Origin: Orientallactaga sibirica
Taxonomy: Eukaryota; Chordata; Mammalia; Rodentia; Dipodidae
Direction of reading: 5' to 3'
Assembly: GCA_036365145.1 (NCBI GenBank)
Contig: JAEOAD010000240.1
Coordinates: forward strand, 372,001 to 436,000
Length of the DNA stretch: 64,000 nucleotides
Below the pieces are notes generated by a model that was given only the letters and a program-made list of their open reading frames with translations, was not told the origin of the DNA and ran no database searches. The translations under genes were made by a program, and so were the position numbers. Positions 47,396-58,599 of this stretch are shown here, piece by piece (position 1 is the stretch's first letter; every line of letters starts with the position of its first letter).

Positions 47396-48480
47396 TTTTT
47401 TAATTTTTTTATACCTATATCTTTTATTAGTTACCTATATAATGTGCATAGAGTCATGAAGGTACCATCGTTAGCCTTCTCCCTGCCCTCCCTCGGGGAT
47501 TGTGGGTCTTGCATTGTGGGGATAGCCATCAGTTATGGAGGAGAGGCAATGTCTCTGTGCATAATGACCCAATTTATGGTGCTAACAATCTTTCCTCCCC
47601 CTCCTCCATTAATTTCCCTAAGCCATGTTGGGTTCATTTTAGGTCTATTTCAGTGATGAAGTCATGGAAGTCTCTGTGTCTCTGGATCTCTGGTTTGGTA
47701 GGGGTTGGGTGATCTCTGTGTCTATCTCCTTTACCCCTCTGCTGATACCAGGTTCGCTGAGAAAGCAGCACTCTTGCTCATTTCCCCAATTATTCTATGG
47801 GTTCAGCTGGTGCCCTGGTGAGGTGCAATGGGCTAATTCTCTCCACAGGTTCTATGTCCATCTGAAACAAAGAAGCAAATTCTCCAACGGAGAGTGAGGT
47901 CAGTGCAAGGTAAATGGATAGTCATTATTGTTTTAGAGTGAGTTTAATGGGTGTAGGTCCTCTTGTATCCCACTATTGGTGGGAGCTTGATATTGGAGGG
48001 TGAACTCATTTGTGGATATGGTTCTGACTTGTTTTCCAGTTCTAGGTATGGGTTCCATTCCACTGAGCTGATCCTTTAGCCAAATCAAGAGCAGTTGGTA
48101 ATCCACCATGGCGAGAGAGAGAGAGAGAAGAGTAAGAAGAGGGAATGAGAGAGAGGAACTGGAGAAGTTTGAGGTTAGTTTTCATCTTACCTTCTCGAGG
48201 CCTCTGTGATTCAGGTGTTCTCTCTAAGTACCTGATGAAGGATCAGCCTTTTAGTGCATCTTACAGGTTAAAGGATTTTTTGGTACCATTTCCAATTAGG
48301 TCCAGTTTTTTTCCCCTCCTTACCCTCCCTTACCTCCCCACCATCCTTATTGTCCAGTTCTAAAAATGTTTCTTAGGTGTGTCAGCTTTTCAGGCAAATT
48401 CAGGTTAGGAGCCACAGATTAGTGAGACCATGTGACACTTATCTTGTAGTCTGATACTGACTTTGTTTGGATTTGAACCT
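47396..48480 (-). repeat. L1 3' UTR, third local copy
   Basis: Matches the UTRs at 42.5 and 45.3 kb, with aagtctctgtgtctctggat-type text and tctccaacggagagtgaggt. It begins within the ORF2 end of the previous L1, so it is a separate insertion. A (GA)n tract lies at 48113-48132. Confidence 0.75.
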
Positions 48481-49970
48481 TGAAATTGGACTGAGTACAA
48501 TTTACAATGTGTGATAGTTATAAATGATTTGTGCCAGTATGATTGTGTAGTAGAAAATTTGACATAAACAAAAATTTTAAGCAACTTTTATATGCTTCCA
48601 ATTTTTATTTCTTGTGTTTTCATCATAAGCACGTGCTTAAGACAGTTTGGTAAAGGACTAGACACACAAAACAGAGCTAAATCTATGTTAATTATCCTAG
48701 CAGATCCCCAGATGAGTCACAGAATTCAGGCCAAATTATTAATTCTCCTTTGTATAGGCCTGCTGCTCGAGTCACTTCAGCTAACTGAGGCACATGGTAG
48801 CAGAACTGCACAGTAGACTGGTATACCTATGAGAAATTAAAAAAAAAAATCATCCTGTGATGTGGCTTGTTACACAGCCATCACTAACTAATGAATCCTG
48901 TATCCTCAACAAGACATCAATTACCATAACCCAGTGTTGGACACAATGCTGCACATTTAGTGGATTCATGTGGTAATAAAATTTCTTAGTATACACATTT
49001 ACATTGCTATTCTTATTCTTGTTTATTTAAAACTCTACTGATAGGCTTTATAAGACAAAAATTTTTCAGGAAAAAATTAGAATCCCTATTTATTCAGATA
49101 TCAGCAAGTCATTTTCAGGAATAGCAAATCCAATAAAAACTTTTACAAAGTGAAGGTATTGAATGAGAGCTTATTTTTACCACATGACCTCAGTCCTAGA
49201 GATAACTCCTTAATAAAAGGAAGCAATGAAAACCTTCTTAGATGATCTTCCATTCCCCTGCCTACTTGGTTGCTACTTTTCATTTTACAATATCAACTTG
49301 ATTTCCAGGAGTACAAATTGTCCACCAGCATCAGACTGGCAGCCTGATAATATTAGTAGGACCCCTGCTGATGTGCATCTCTGCTCTCCACTCAGCTGTT
49401 CCATCCTGTAGCTAGAGTTCTAAAGTTACAGGACAGTTTCTAACTTTGTACCTGTCCCAAGGCATCAGGACCAAGGCACATGATCTGTAATTTATGAGGA
49501 CACCCACAGAACTGTCACTTGCAAGGCAGGTGTTGAGAAAATGGCAAGCAGCTCTAGTAAAGAAAAGGGCTGTGACCTCACCCTGATAATGACAGCCAAC
49601 CTGTCATGGATAGAAAAGGTTGACATCAGCGAGCTTTAAAATACAGCAATGTCTCATCCTGCTGAAGGCACTCTTTCTTTACACTGCTGAACACAACAGA
49701 ATTTAAGTGATCTATGAAAGAATGAGCTGGACTATATCCTGAGGCTGTTGGTGTCATTTTTAATTGTGTTTTACAATCTAAACTACCAATTTCAAGTATT
49801 TTATGGACCAATAGCACAAATGTAAATTCAGACCAAATTAACCCACCTAATGTAAATAAATGATACAAAATGGACAGCAGAACAAATTGGATTGAATTAT
49901 AAGAAGGGAATTGAAATGAGAGTTATTTACTCAACTAACTAACATTTTTAAATTGAATACACTAGTCAGT
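48481..49970. other. Unique-looking non-coding DNA
   Basis: No repeat and no coding potential recognised. Short open stretches (48592-48816, 49226-49411, 49626-49868) lack recognisable domains. Confidence 0.45.
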
Positions 49971-49989
49971 ATGTTAGCTCTTTAGAGTT

Positions 49990-50105
49990 TCTGTGTTGCA
50001 GCTTGGGGTATAACTCAGTAGAGCTTTGTCTGCTCAGTGTTTTAGCTCTTTAGTGCTTCTGTGTACAGCTTTGCACAAAATCCTGGGTTCAATCTGTTGG
50101 AGAAA
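49990..50105 (+). repeat. ID-like (tRNA-Ala-type) SINE with internal repeat
   Basis: Contains ttggggtataactcagtag and later aaatcctgggttcaatctg, the A- and B-box-like regions of an ID element. The words gctctttag / gtttctgtgt occur twice, so the copy seems rearranged. Confidence 0.5.
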
Positions 50106-51850
50106 AATGTCAACTGAATTTGGCTTCATCTCAGTTTATTTCATATTTCAGTTGATGATAAAATTAATCTAATATTAAATTGCTTTTAATTGAGAGAATG
50201 TCTTTTTACAGATAAAAGTAGAGTGAAAGCTGCAGGCACTTGCAAAGCATCCCAAGGCACATATTGCTGCTCTGGATGGAAAGAATATCAGCTAGGGTGA
50301 AACCTGAGCCATGCAACCAGATGACATCATGATGAAAAGGCTCCAAGCTGTAAGAAATATTGCTTACTGATAGGCAGCTCAACTTTCTGTCTTGGGTCTG
50401 AGAGTTCTAGCAGGATATTTGTATTACAATTGCAAGTCTAGCTGACTTCACACCTTGGGAAAGCCACAATGAGCCTAGAGACTCAAATAGCAGGCTGCTT
50501 GATGGTTGTCACTAGAGCTTGTACATTGACAATATCACAGTTTTCTTTTCCTTTGATTAGAACAGGTCAACTTGGCAGGTGTTTCCCATTGCCAAATTAT
50601 TAAAATCTTATTCCCTTCAAACCTTCTTTCCTTCTAACTTGCATGCTAGTGTGCCCATATTCTTCTCATAGATTTTGGTATATTTGCCTGTTAATAGTCA
50701 GCCAAGTACTGATGTCATAAGCCATTGTATACTGCATGTTCCTGTCTGTATCATAAGTGATAAAAGCTGAAAGAACAGTTAAGGAGGTTGTGGACAACCC
50801 CAAGCCACTTTTCTGGCTTTTGGCCTGGAAAAACTCCTGACAGAAAGCCCATCTGGTACCATTGGCAGTACTCCACAAGATGTAGTAAAATGCCAAAGTG
50901 GAAGCAATATGACATCAAAAGGGAAATGTGCTCAAGCAGAAGAGCTACACCTGACCACAGCAGCATTGGGAAATTATTACTAATTCTTTGTTGGGTGATT
51001 AGAGTGTATGTATAAAAACACAGATATTTCCTTTTCATTTTAACCAAACTTAGTTCCCATTTATTTTGTATTTGCTACGAGTGGGATATAGAACTTTATT
51101 GGAAATAAAGGGATATACTTGGGCTCTTATTTATTTATAAGACTCAAAAGAATACATTACTTTGAGATTCCTGTCATCAAGACCCCAGTCATTTCTTTGT
51201 TGATCCTGCAGTAATAAGACATGAGATATTTTAATGGGAAGACAGAGTTTAGAAGTGCAAGGAGGTTGTCACTATAATAGCTGGAGATCATCAAATAGTT
51301 CACACTGAATATCAGTTTCACAAATGTGGGCATCAATGTGTTCTCTTGGTAAAGCCTTCTAATGTTAGATTATTTCATTGTCACTCTCCTCTTTCACTCA
51401 TCCACATCATCCCAGAGTGAAAGGACAGAGATTTGTTTGCCCATTCCACTCATCTGCCAGAAAAAAACATCTCAAATATCTACTGACAAATATTCTATAA
51501 ATTTTGAATTTCATCAAAATTCACTCATCAAAAAACTTTAGCTCTGAGTTATTGAAATATAGGAGATGGTAGAAATATCCATGGACATAGAGTTAGACCC
51601 AAAATCTCTATGGCTTCATTTATTTTCCTCATTTGGAAGTAGGAAGAAGAATGCTTATGGTGTGATATTGTGAAAAGGATAAATGAAGGTAATATTTATG
51701 GGTTCCTTATGTAACCTCAGTCTATATGATACAGACTGATTTGTTGCTAGCAGCAAGTTTCACCTTAACATGGCTAGGTGTAGTCATTAATTAAAGGTTT
51801 ATTTCCTACTTCCTGTGGGCCAGATATTTATAAAATATGCTCTCCTCAAA
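50106..51850. other. Unique-looking non-coding DNA
   Basis: Overlapping open stretches at 50666-51047 on both strands have no identifiable domain. No repeat recognised. Confidence 0.45.
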
Positions 51851-51863
51851 AAAGAAAATTAAA

Positions 51864-52095
51864 GGGGCTGGAGAGATGGCTTAGCAGTTAAGACACATGC
51901 CTGCAAAGCCTAAGAACATGGGTTCAATTGTCCAGGTCCCATGTAAGCCAGATGCACAAGGGGGTGCTTGTGTCTGGAGATTGTTTGCAATGGCTAGAGG
52001 CCCTGGCATGTCCATTCTCATTCTCCCTCTCTCTCTCTTTCCCTCTCTCTGTCTCTAGTAAATAAATAAAAATAAAATCTTTTAAAAATTTTAAC
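51864..52095 (+). repeat. tRNA-type SINE, nearly complete
   Basis: ggggctggagagatggctta head, gccagatgcacaagggggtg middle, ctagaggccctggcatg, CT-rich tail to 52060 and aaataaataaaaataaaa end. Confidence 0.93.
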
Positions 52096-52184
52096 AAAAG
52101 AAAAATAAAATTAGTAAAAGATCCCAAGAATATTTCTTTTAACCCCTTTAATGTTTATTTGGGAAATAAGAGTGAAATAATCAA

Positions 52185-52325
52185 CACATAGGATGTAGCT
52201 CAGATGGGTACTGTTTGTCTAGCATGTATGCAACTCTAGGCTTCATCCCCAGCACTGCATAAACAGTGTAGAAATGTACACCTATAATCACAGCAGTGGA
52301 AAGGCAGGATGATCAAGAATTGGTG
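52185..52325 (+). repeat. ID/B1-like composite SINE, diverged
   Basis: taggatgtagctcagatggg and catccccagcactgc resemble ID elements. The following acacctataatcacagcag is B1-like. Confidence 0.6.
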
Positions 52326-52327
52326 AT

Positions 52328-52462
52328 TAAGCTGGAAAGATGGCTTACCAGTTAAGATGCTTGCCTCCAAAGCCCAAGGACCCAGGTTTGATTTCCCAGA
52401 ACCCACATAAGCCAGAGGCACATGGTGGCACATAAATCTGTAGTTTATTTGCAGTGGCTAGA
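52328..52462 (+). repeat. tRNA-type SINE cut by the ERV array
   Basis: Normal head and middle (ctggaaagatggcttaccag, cataagccagaggcacatgg), then the copy stops after tttgcagtggctaga. ERV sequence starts at 52463. The missing SINE half is not found at the far end of the array. Confidence 0.9.
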
Positions 52463-52541
52463 TGGGGCCTGGGGTCAACAATGGCTTGGCAAAGAACCAT
52501 GCCTCCCAGGGTTGCCAATAATAAAAACAAAAAGGAGGATA
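52463..52541 (+). other. ERV 3' trailer with polypurine tract, ahead of LTR1
   Basis: Matches the sequence ahead of LTR2 and LTR4. It contains aaaaacaaaaaggagga at 52523-52539, which looks like the polypurine tract that primes plus-strand DNA. Its presence left of the first LTR means that LTR1 was once a 3' LTR or arose by recombination between copies. Confidence 0.7.
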
Positions 52542-52924
52542 TGTATGGCACAATGCAGGTCTGGCCCTAGCCAGACTGCATTTCAGAAGAAACCAGGAAG
52601 TGGCTTCTGTGGACATGGCATCCTGCGCAGGCCTGGCGTGACAACAGCTACAGTCCCATGCTTGCGAGAAACCTGTTACAAGATGATCTGCCTGGAGACA
52701 GGCTGTCATTGTTCACAAGAAGGGGACCACCCCATACAATGATTGGCCAGCCAAACCCATCAAAACCCCCTACACTTCCTTGAATAAATGAGTTTGCAGC
52801 AGCTTGCCCTCTGCCTGCTTTCACCCAACTCCTGGAGTCTGTGTCATGACTCCACGCTTCTCACCCCCAACTCGGCAGAGACCCTGCCGTCCCTCCTGGG
52901 CTGGCCCTAGGAGGGACCCCAACA
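52542..52924 (+). mobile_element. ERV LTR1
   Basis: About 383 bp, starting tgtatggca and ending ccccaaca. AATAAA at 52783-52788 marks the R region. An inverted CCAAT box (gattgg) lies near 52741. The PBS follows two bases after the end. About 9% different from LTR2 by eye. Confidence 0.82.
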
Positions 52925-52926
52925 TC

Positions 52927-52944
52927 TGGTGCCTGAACAGGGAC
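52927..52944 (+). promoter_or_regulatory. Primer-binding site, tRNA-Lys type
   Basis: tggtgcctgaacagggac matches the tRNA-Lys3 complement except for two C-to-T changes at CpG or C-run positions. It lies 2 bp after LTR1, as expected. Confidence 0.85.
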
Positions 52945-53515
52945 CCTCTGCCCCCTCGATGCTGGCAAGATGCCCCCTCCTTGATCATTGGTGACCAGCC
53001 CCCCCCAGTGTTGGCATGATGCCCCTCTTGATCATTGCTGAGAAAGCCTCTTGCTGTTCTGTGTTGTGACCACTGCCCCAGGGTGAGCAGGCAGCCCCTT
53101 CTTCCCCCCTTTTCCTTTTGTTCATCCTTTTCCCCGGTAGGAAAGCATACATTGCCGCACAGTCCTGAAGCCCATTTCAGCCCCTCCATTATTGGTTCAT
53201 CCCAGTGAAATCACATAAGGGTCTGACCCACCCGATTTTGGAACAAAGGTGAGGCCTTTGGCTGAGCTTCCCTGGAGACACCCTGTGGGCATACGGCTGA
53301 GGAGTAATGACCCACAGAAGTTCCCCACTAAGGACAAGACATTTGGGTCCTAAACATTCTATCCGTATGTCTCAGCTGGCCCAGCAATAGGTGTTATGGT
53401 TTACATGATTATCCTTTGGGCTATCATTTTTGATCTGGGTTATTATTTTCTCAGTCTCCTTGATTCAGGAGTGTCCCAGCCTAGCCCCCCCACACTCAAA
53501 AACTACCACACCATA
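52945..53515 (+). other. ERV untranslated leader, copy 1
   Basis: Between primer-binding site and gag start. It would hold the packaging signal; I cannot delimit it. Confidence 0.6.
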
Positions 53516-54180
53516 ATGGGCAACCACCCTCCCCATCAGAGGACACCACAATTGCAGGCTCTTAAGGCCCTCCTCCTCCAACGTGGCTTAAAAGTGAAAC
53601 AAAAGGATCTCCATGGCTTTTGGGATGAAACTCTTGTTTTAGCCCCATGGATTCAGAGAATATCTGGAACACTTCCATTTGGTCCCAGGTTCTCTTCCTC
53701 ACAAAGAAACATGAGGTTTATGAAGGGCACACACACCAGCCCCATTCTTTCCTATCCTCCTTGCCATAATTGCCAGCCTTAAAGACTCCTCCATGGAGGA
53801 AGTCATTTCCACCCAAAACAAATGAACTGAAACTGGAAAAATCCCTCCTGGCTCTTAAAATCTCAGATCCCTCCCAAGACCACCATGATAAAAACCACTG
53901 CCTGTGGCAGCCATGCTGACAAACACCCTCCTCCCCTTTACCCTTGGAAGGACCTCCACCTGCTCCATCCTGGGCACACCCAAGGCAGCTGCCAGTTTGC
54001 TGAGACACACCATTTCCCCCTTCACTGCCTTCCCTGTTAATCTTAAGGGCTGGATGCAACAACTAGGCCCCAGTACCTCACCCCCCTCTCTGATCTGGCT
54101 CTCATCCACAAGGTGGCCCAGGAATCTGGGGTTGACTCCTACTTTGAACAAGTCCTTTTACAATGGGCCATCCACCTCCA
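53516..54180 (+). pseudogene. gag: ERV gag remnant, copy 1 (matrix and capsid start)
   Basis: Gag is the retroviral structural polyprotein. ATG at 53516 is followed by Gly (MGNHPP), fitting an N-myristoylated matrix domain, with the basic/hydrophobic stretch QALKALLLQRGLK after it. The frame stops at 53780-53782, and frameshifts precede the capsid-like part near 54040-54165. After that, sequence continues directly as integrase. Capsid C-terminus and nucleocapsid zinc knuckles are absent. The gag frame is broken and cannot give a full protein. Confidence 0.82.
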
Positions 54181-54985
54181 GATTTATTGAGCACGTTCAC
54201 TCACACACTGGTCTCCCTGGCTTTATTGCTGATGGGAATTCGCAGGTAGACAAGTTTATTGCTGGCTCCTCCTTGCTACTTTTAGAACATGCTACCCATT
54301 TACACCAAAGGTTCCATCTGTCCCCCACTAACCTAAGAACCCTATACCCTGAGCTCTTGCTTAGCAAATGCAAACATTTAACCCGTTCCTGTATGGCATG
54401 TGCCCCCCTAGCCCTCTTGGGCCCCCTACAGCCTCAAGGAGTCAATCCTAGAGGCCTTACCCCAAATTCTATCTGGCAGATGGATGTTACCCACATACCT
54501 TCCTTTGGTAACCTCAAATATGTCCATGTCATTGTGGACACATACTCTAAACTTACTTTTGCTATTGCTCTCTCAGGGGAGAAGGCATCCCATGTCATTA
54601 AGGTGACAAAAACCTCCATGTTGGTCATGAGCATACCCTGGTCAATCAAAACTGATAATGGCCCTGCATATATACATCTGCCCATTTCACATCCTTCATG
54701 AAATATTGGGGAATCAAACACTCCCTTGGCATCCCCTACAACCCACAAGGACAAACCATCATGGAGAGAACTAACCAGACCCTAAAGTAACTAATTATAA
54801 AACAAAAGTCCACTATGTCACCCAAGGATCCCCACTTGGTCCTGGTGGAAGCTCTCTTCACCCTCAATTTTCTCACCTTTGACAAGGCAGGACTCTCTCT
54901 GGCCTATAAACATGACCGGTGGTTGATGAAGAGGATGATGCCAACTTGTGTCCAGAAACTCGCAGATCCTGATCTGGTCTGACTG
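54173..54985 (+). pseudogene. pol: ERV pol remnant, copy 1 (integrase)
   Basis: Integrase inserts retroviral DNA into the host genome. The frame enters at about 54173. It has an N-terminal zinc-binding part with paired His (HLHQRFH) and a CMAC pair, then the catalytic core. The first Asp is the codon at 54483-54485 (QMDVTH), the second Asp at 54654-54656 (KTDNGPAY) and the Glu at 54764-54766 (MERTNQ). Two extra bases after the second Asp shift the frame, and a stop follows at 54787-54789. Much of the C-terminal DNA-binding domain is deleted compared with copy 2. Protease and reverse transcriptase are missing upstream. Confidence 0.88.
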
Positions 54986-55029
54986 ACCAGGGGACTTGAT
55001 AAAGGATGATGCCAAACCCCCAGTCTGGA

Positions 55030-55812
55030 TCCGGGACTTTTCTCTCCTTTTATCTCCTTTTCTCCCTACTACCACTTCCCAGAAACCATTTTGGACAATT
55101 CTTCTTAGGCCTTACTTGTTTGCTGTGGTGGGCCTAGATTCCCATGCTTTTCCTCAGCTTCATTTTAGCCACTCTATTTCACTGTATTCCTCCCCCTTAA
55201 AGCAAGTACTTATCCTAACACACACCTTTGCCCTTTGCTTATTAATGCCTCTTATGGTGATGTTACCCTCCAACCAGCCATAAATTCCTTTTGCAACTCC
55301 TTTGATTACATTGATCTGCTACCATTAAGGACACTCAATGCTACTATTTATGGTGCTAAGGGTGAGCTCACAACAGTCACCCAACAACCTGTTTATGTTA
55401 AAACTCCCTATTACTTTGTCTTGGTCCCAACACTCAATGACTCTGCCTTTTTACTCTTTTCTGGGGGCTTTCTCAACTGCTCCCTCCTTAGTTGTAGATT
55501 GAGCCCTTCCATGACTATTCATGCTGACCTCCATGTTATCGTTAGACAGGTGCCCATTGGCTTTGCAGCTGTTTCTCCCAATGATAACTTTACATTTCTT
55601 TCTTCAACCCTTTTTCCCTTCTTATCCTGGCGGGAATCCTAGTTATTCTCGCCATCATGCTGATCCTCTTCAGATGTCTCAGAACTTTTGCTCAGTGCAT
55701 CCCCACCATCCAAACAAACCAGGTTCTACTACAGGGAGCCATTTATCAATTGCAAGAGGCAATCCCCCATGAACCACCATATAATATCTTATCCACCATT
55801 TCTTATTTGTAA
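55030..55812 (+). pseudogene. env: ERV env remnant, copy 1
   Basis: Env is the envelope glycoprotein. Open pieces at 54996-55283, 55235-55642 and 55521-55772 lie in different frames. Several N-linked glycosylation sites (NAT, NDS, NCS, NFT) are visible. Near the end is a hydrophobic stretch (VILAIMLILF) followed by a short tail ending in a stop at 55810-55812, consistent with a transmembrane anchor. The total is far shorter than a full env, so the centre, with most of the surface and fusion subunits, appears deleted. Nearly identical to copy 2. Confidence 0.72.
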
Positions 55813-56170
55813 ACCTGTTGACCCCAGTCTTTTTCAGGTTCTATAGGTGATTCTTGCTCACTGGGACCGTTGGCATGCCACAGAGCCACCACCACTTTGC
55901 CCTCCCATGCCTCCTAAGCAACAGCTACACCCCTTGGTTTTTCAAACAGGTCAGGTAGCCAGAACACATGCTAGAAGAAACCAGACCACACCCCTCGGGT
56001 TTTCTCACCAGGATGGCAGGTAGTCAATGACGGGTAAGACCCCATGAGATGGGGCAACCTAAGACAGGAACCATCGCATGTGATAATCCCTTGGGGCCTG
56101 GGGTCAACAATGGCTTGGCAAAAAACCATGCCTCCCAGGGTTGCCAATAATAAAAACAAAAAGGAGGATA
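55813..56170 (+). other. ERV 3' trailer, copy 1
   Basis: Contains a small internal piece resembling the LTR (catgctagaagaaaccag at about 55968-55985) followed by trailer sequence. A polypurine-like tract aaaaacaaaaaggagga at 56152-56168 precedes LTR2. Confidence 0.6.
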
Positions 56171-56552
56171 TGTATGGCAAAATGCAGGTCTCTCCCTAGC
56201 CAGACTGCATGGCAAAAGAAACCAGGAAGTGGCTTCTGTGGACATGGCATCCTGCACAGGCCTGGCATGACAACAGCTACAGTCCCATGCTCACGAGCCA
56301 CCTGCTGCGAGATGATCTACCTGGAAACAGGCTGTCATTGGTCACAAGAAGGGAACCACCCCATACAATGATTGGCCAGCCAAACCCTTTAAACCCCCTA
56401 CACTTCCTTGAATAAACGAGTTTGCAGCAGCTAACTCTCTGCCTGCTTCCACCCAACTCCCAGAGTCTGCGTCATGACTCCACACCTCTCACCCCCTACC
56501 TGGCAGAGACCCTGCCGTCCCTCCTGGGCTGGCCCTAGGAGGGGCCCCAACA
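56171..56552 (+). mobile_element. ERV LTR2 (shared between copies)
   Basis: About 382 bp, starts tgtatggca and ends ccccaaca. AATAAA near 56411. It serves as 3' LTR of copy 1 and 5' LTR of copy 2. Confidence 0.85.
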
Positions 56553-56554
56553 TC

Positions 56555-56572
56555 TGGCACTTCAATAGGGAT
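56555..56572 (+). promoter_or_regulatory. Decayed primer-binding site, copy 2
   Basis: tggcacttcaatagggat sits where the site should be. It has several mismatches to the tRNA-Lys complement. Confidence 0.7.
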
Positions 56573-57095
56573 GCTCTGCCCCCTCAGCATTGGCAAGACG
56601 CCCCCTTCTTAATAGCCGGTGAGTAGGACCCTTTCTGTTCTGTGTGCTGATGGCTGCCTGAGGGTGAGCAGGCAGCCCTCTTCTCCCCCTTTTCCTTTTG
56701 TTTGTCCTTTTCCCTGGCAGGAAGGCACACATCTCTGCATGATCTTGAAGCCTGTGTTGGCCCCTCCACTCTTGGTTCATCCCAGCAAAATCACATAAGG
56801 GTCTGACCCACTGAATTTCAGAACCAAGGCAAGGCCGTTGGCTGAGCTTTCCAGGAGACACCATGTGGGCATATGGCTGTGGAGTAATGACCCATGGAAG
56901 TCCCCCACTAAGCACGAGACACGTGGGTACTAAACATTCTGTCCATATGTCTCATCTGGCCCCAGCAATAGGTGCTGTGGTTTGCATGATTATTCTTCGG
57001 GCAATCATTTTTGATCTGGGTTATCATTTTCTCAGTCTTCTTGATTCAGGAGTGTCCCAGCCTAGCCCACACCCCCCCAAAACCACCATGCTGTA
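56573..57095 (+). other. ERV untranslated leader, copy 2
   Basis: Aligns with the copy 1 leader with about 10% differences by eye. Confidence 0.6.
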
Positions 57096-57819
57096 ACGGG
57101 CAACCTCCCTCCCCATCAAAGTATGCTGCAATTGTAGGCTCTTAAGGCCCTCCTCCTGCAACGTGGCTTAAAAGTGAAACAAACAGACCTCCATGGCTTT
57201 TGGGATGAAATTCTTGTTTTAGCCCCATGGATTAGTCCAGAGAATATCTGGGACACTTCGATTTGGTCCTGGGTTCTCTTCCTCACAAAGAAACATGAGG
57301 TTTATGAAGGGCACATGCCCCCTTCCCCATTCTTTCCTATCCTCCTTGCCATAATTGCCAGCCTTAAAGGTTCCTCCGAGGAAGAAGTCATTTCCACCCA
57401 TAACATAAGGAGGAACTGAAACTGGCTCTTCAAAGCTCATCCCTCCCAGACCCCTCTTATGATAACTCAGATGAGGAGGAAGACCAACCCTTAAATGATA
57501 AAATACCACCACCTGAACCGCCGGCGGCTGCAGCTGCATTCACAGCCACCCCTCCCCCCTTTACCCTTGGAAGGACCTCCGCCTGATCTGTCTTGGACAC
57601 ACCCAGGCAACTGCCAGTTTGCTACCTCTCTCCATTGCCCCACCCTTTGCTGCCTTCCCCACTAATCTTAACATGGGGCTGGATGCAACAGCCAGGCCCT
57701 GGTACCTCACCCCCATCTCTGATCTGGCTCTCATCCGCAAGGCAGCCCAGGAATCTGGCATTGACTCCTGCTTTGAACAAGTCCTTTTACAAAGGGCCAT
57801 CTGCCTTCAGATTTATTGA
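57096..57819 (+). pseudogene. gag: ERV gag remnant, copy 2
   Basis: Aligned start codon is ACG (57096-57098) instead of ATG. Matrix text continues (KALLLQRGLK region, then 57174-57419). A short acidic and Ala/Pro-rich linker follows (about 57465-57550), then a capsid N-terminal part up to a stop at 57817-57819. Sequence continues directly as integrase in another frame, as in copy 1. Differs from copy 1 by roughly 10-12% here. Confidence 0.82.
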
Positions 57820-58599
57820 GCACGTTCACTCACACATTGGTCTGCCTGGCTTTATTGCTGATGGGAATTCACAGGTAGACAAGGTTATTGCTTTCTCATC
57901 CTTGCCACCTTTAGAACAAGCTAGACATTTATACCAAACGTTCCATCTATCCCCCACTACCTAAGAACCCAAACTCTCACTTAGCCAATGCAAACATTTA
58001 ACCCATACCTGTAAGGCATGCACCCCCCTTAGCCTCCTTGGGCCCCCTACAGCCTCAAGGAGTCAATCCTAGAGGCCTTACCCCAAATTCTATCTGGCAG
58101 ATGGATATTACCTTCCTTTGGTAACCTCAAATATGTCCATGTCATTGTGGACACTTACTCTAAGCTTACTTTTGCTATTGCTCTCTCAGGGGAGAAGGCA
58201 TCCCATGTCATTAAGGCAACAAAAACAGCCATGTTGGTCATGGACGTACCCTGGTCAATTAAAACTGATAATGGCCCTGCATACACATCTGCCCAATTCA
58301 CATCCTTCATGGAATCTTGGGGAATAAAACACTCCCTTGGAATCCCCTACAACCCACAAGGACAAGCCATAGTGGAGAGAACTAACCAGACTCTAAAGGA
58401 ACTAATTATAAAGTAAAAGTCCACTATGTTGCCCAAGGATCCCCACTTGGCCCTGGTGGAAGCTCTCTTCACCCTCAATTTTCTCACCTTTGATGAGGCA
58501 GGACTCTCCCCGGCCTATAAACATTGGAGATCCCAATCAACCACAATGCCCTTATCCTTAGTCTGCTAAAAGGATCCTCTTACTGATATCTGGAAGGCA

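Noticed and set aside
50666..51047. Overlapping open stretches on both strands in unique DNA, considered as a possible exon
   Set aside because: No domain, splice-site pair or codon bias convincing by eye. Left as unannotated non-coding DNA.
52821..53189. 122-codon minus-strand open stretch across LTR and leader, with an imperfect internal repeat
   Set aside because: It is antisense to the ERV LTR/leader, and the same pattern recurs in copy 2. GC-rich repeats of the leader explain the repeated residues.
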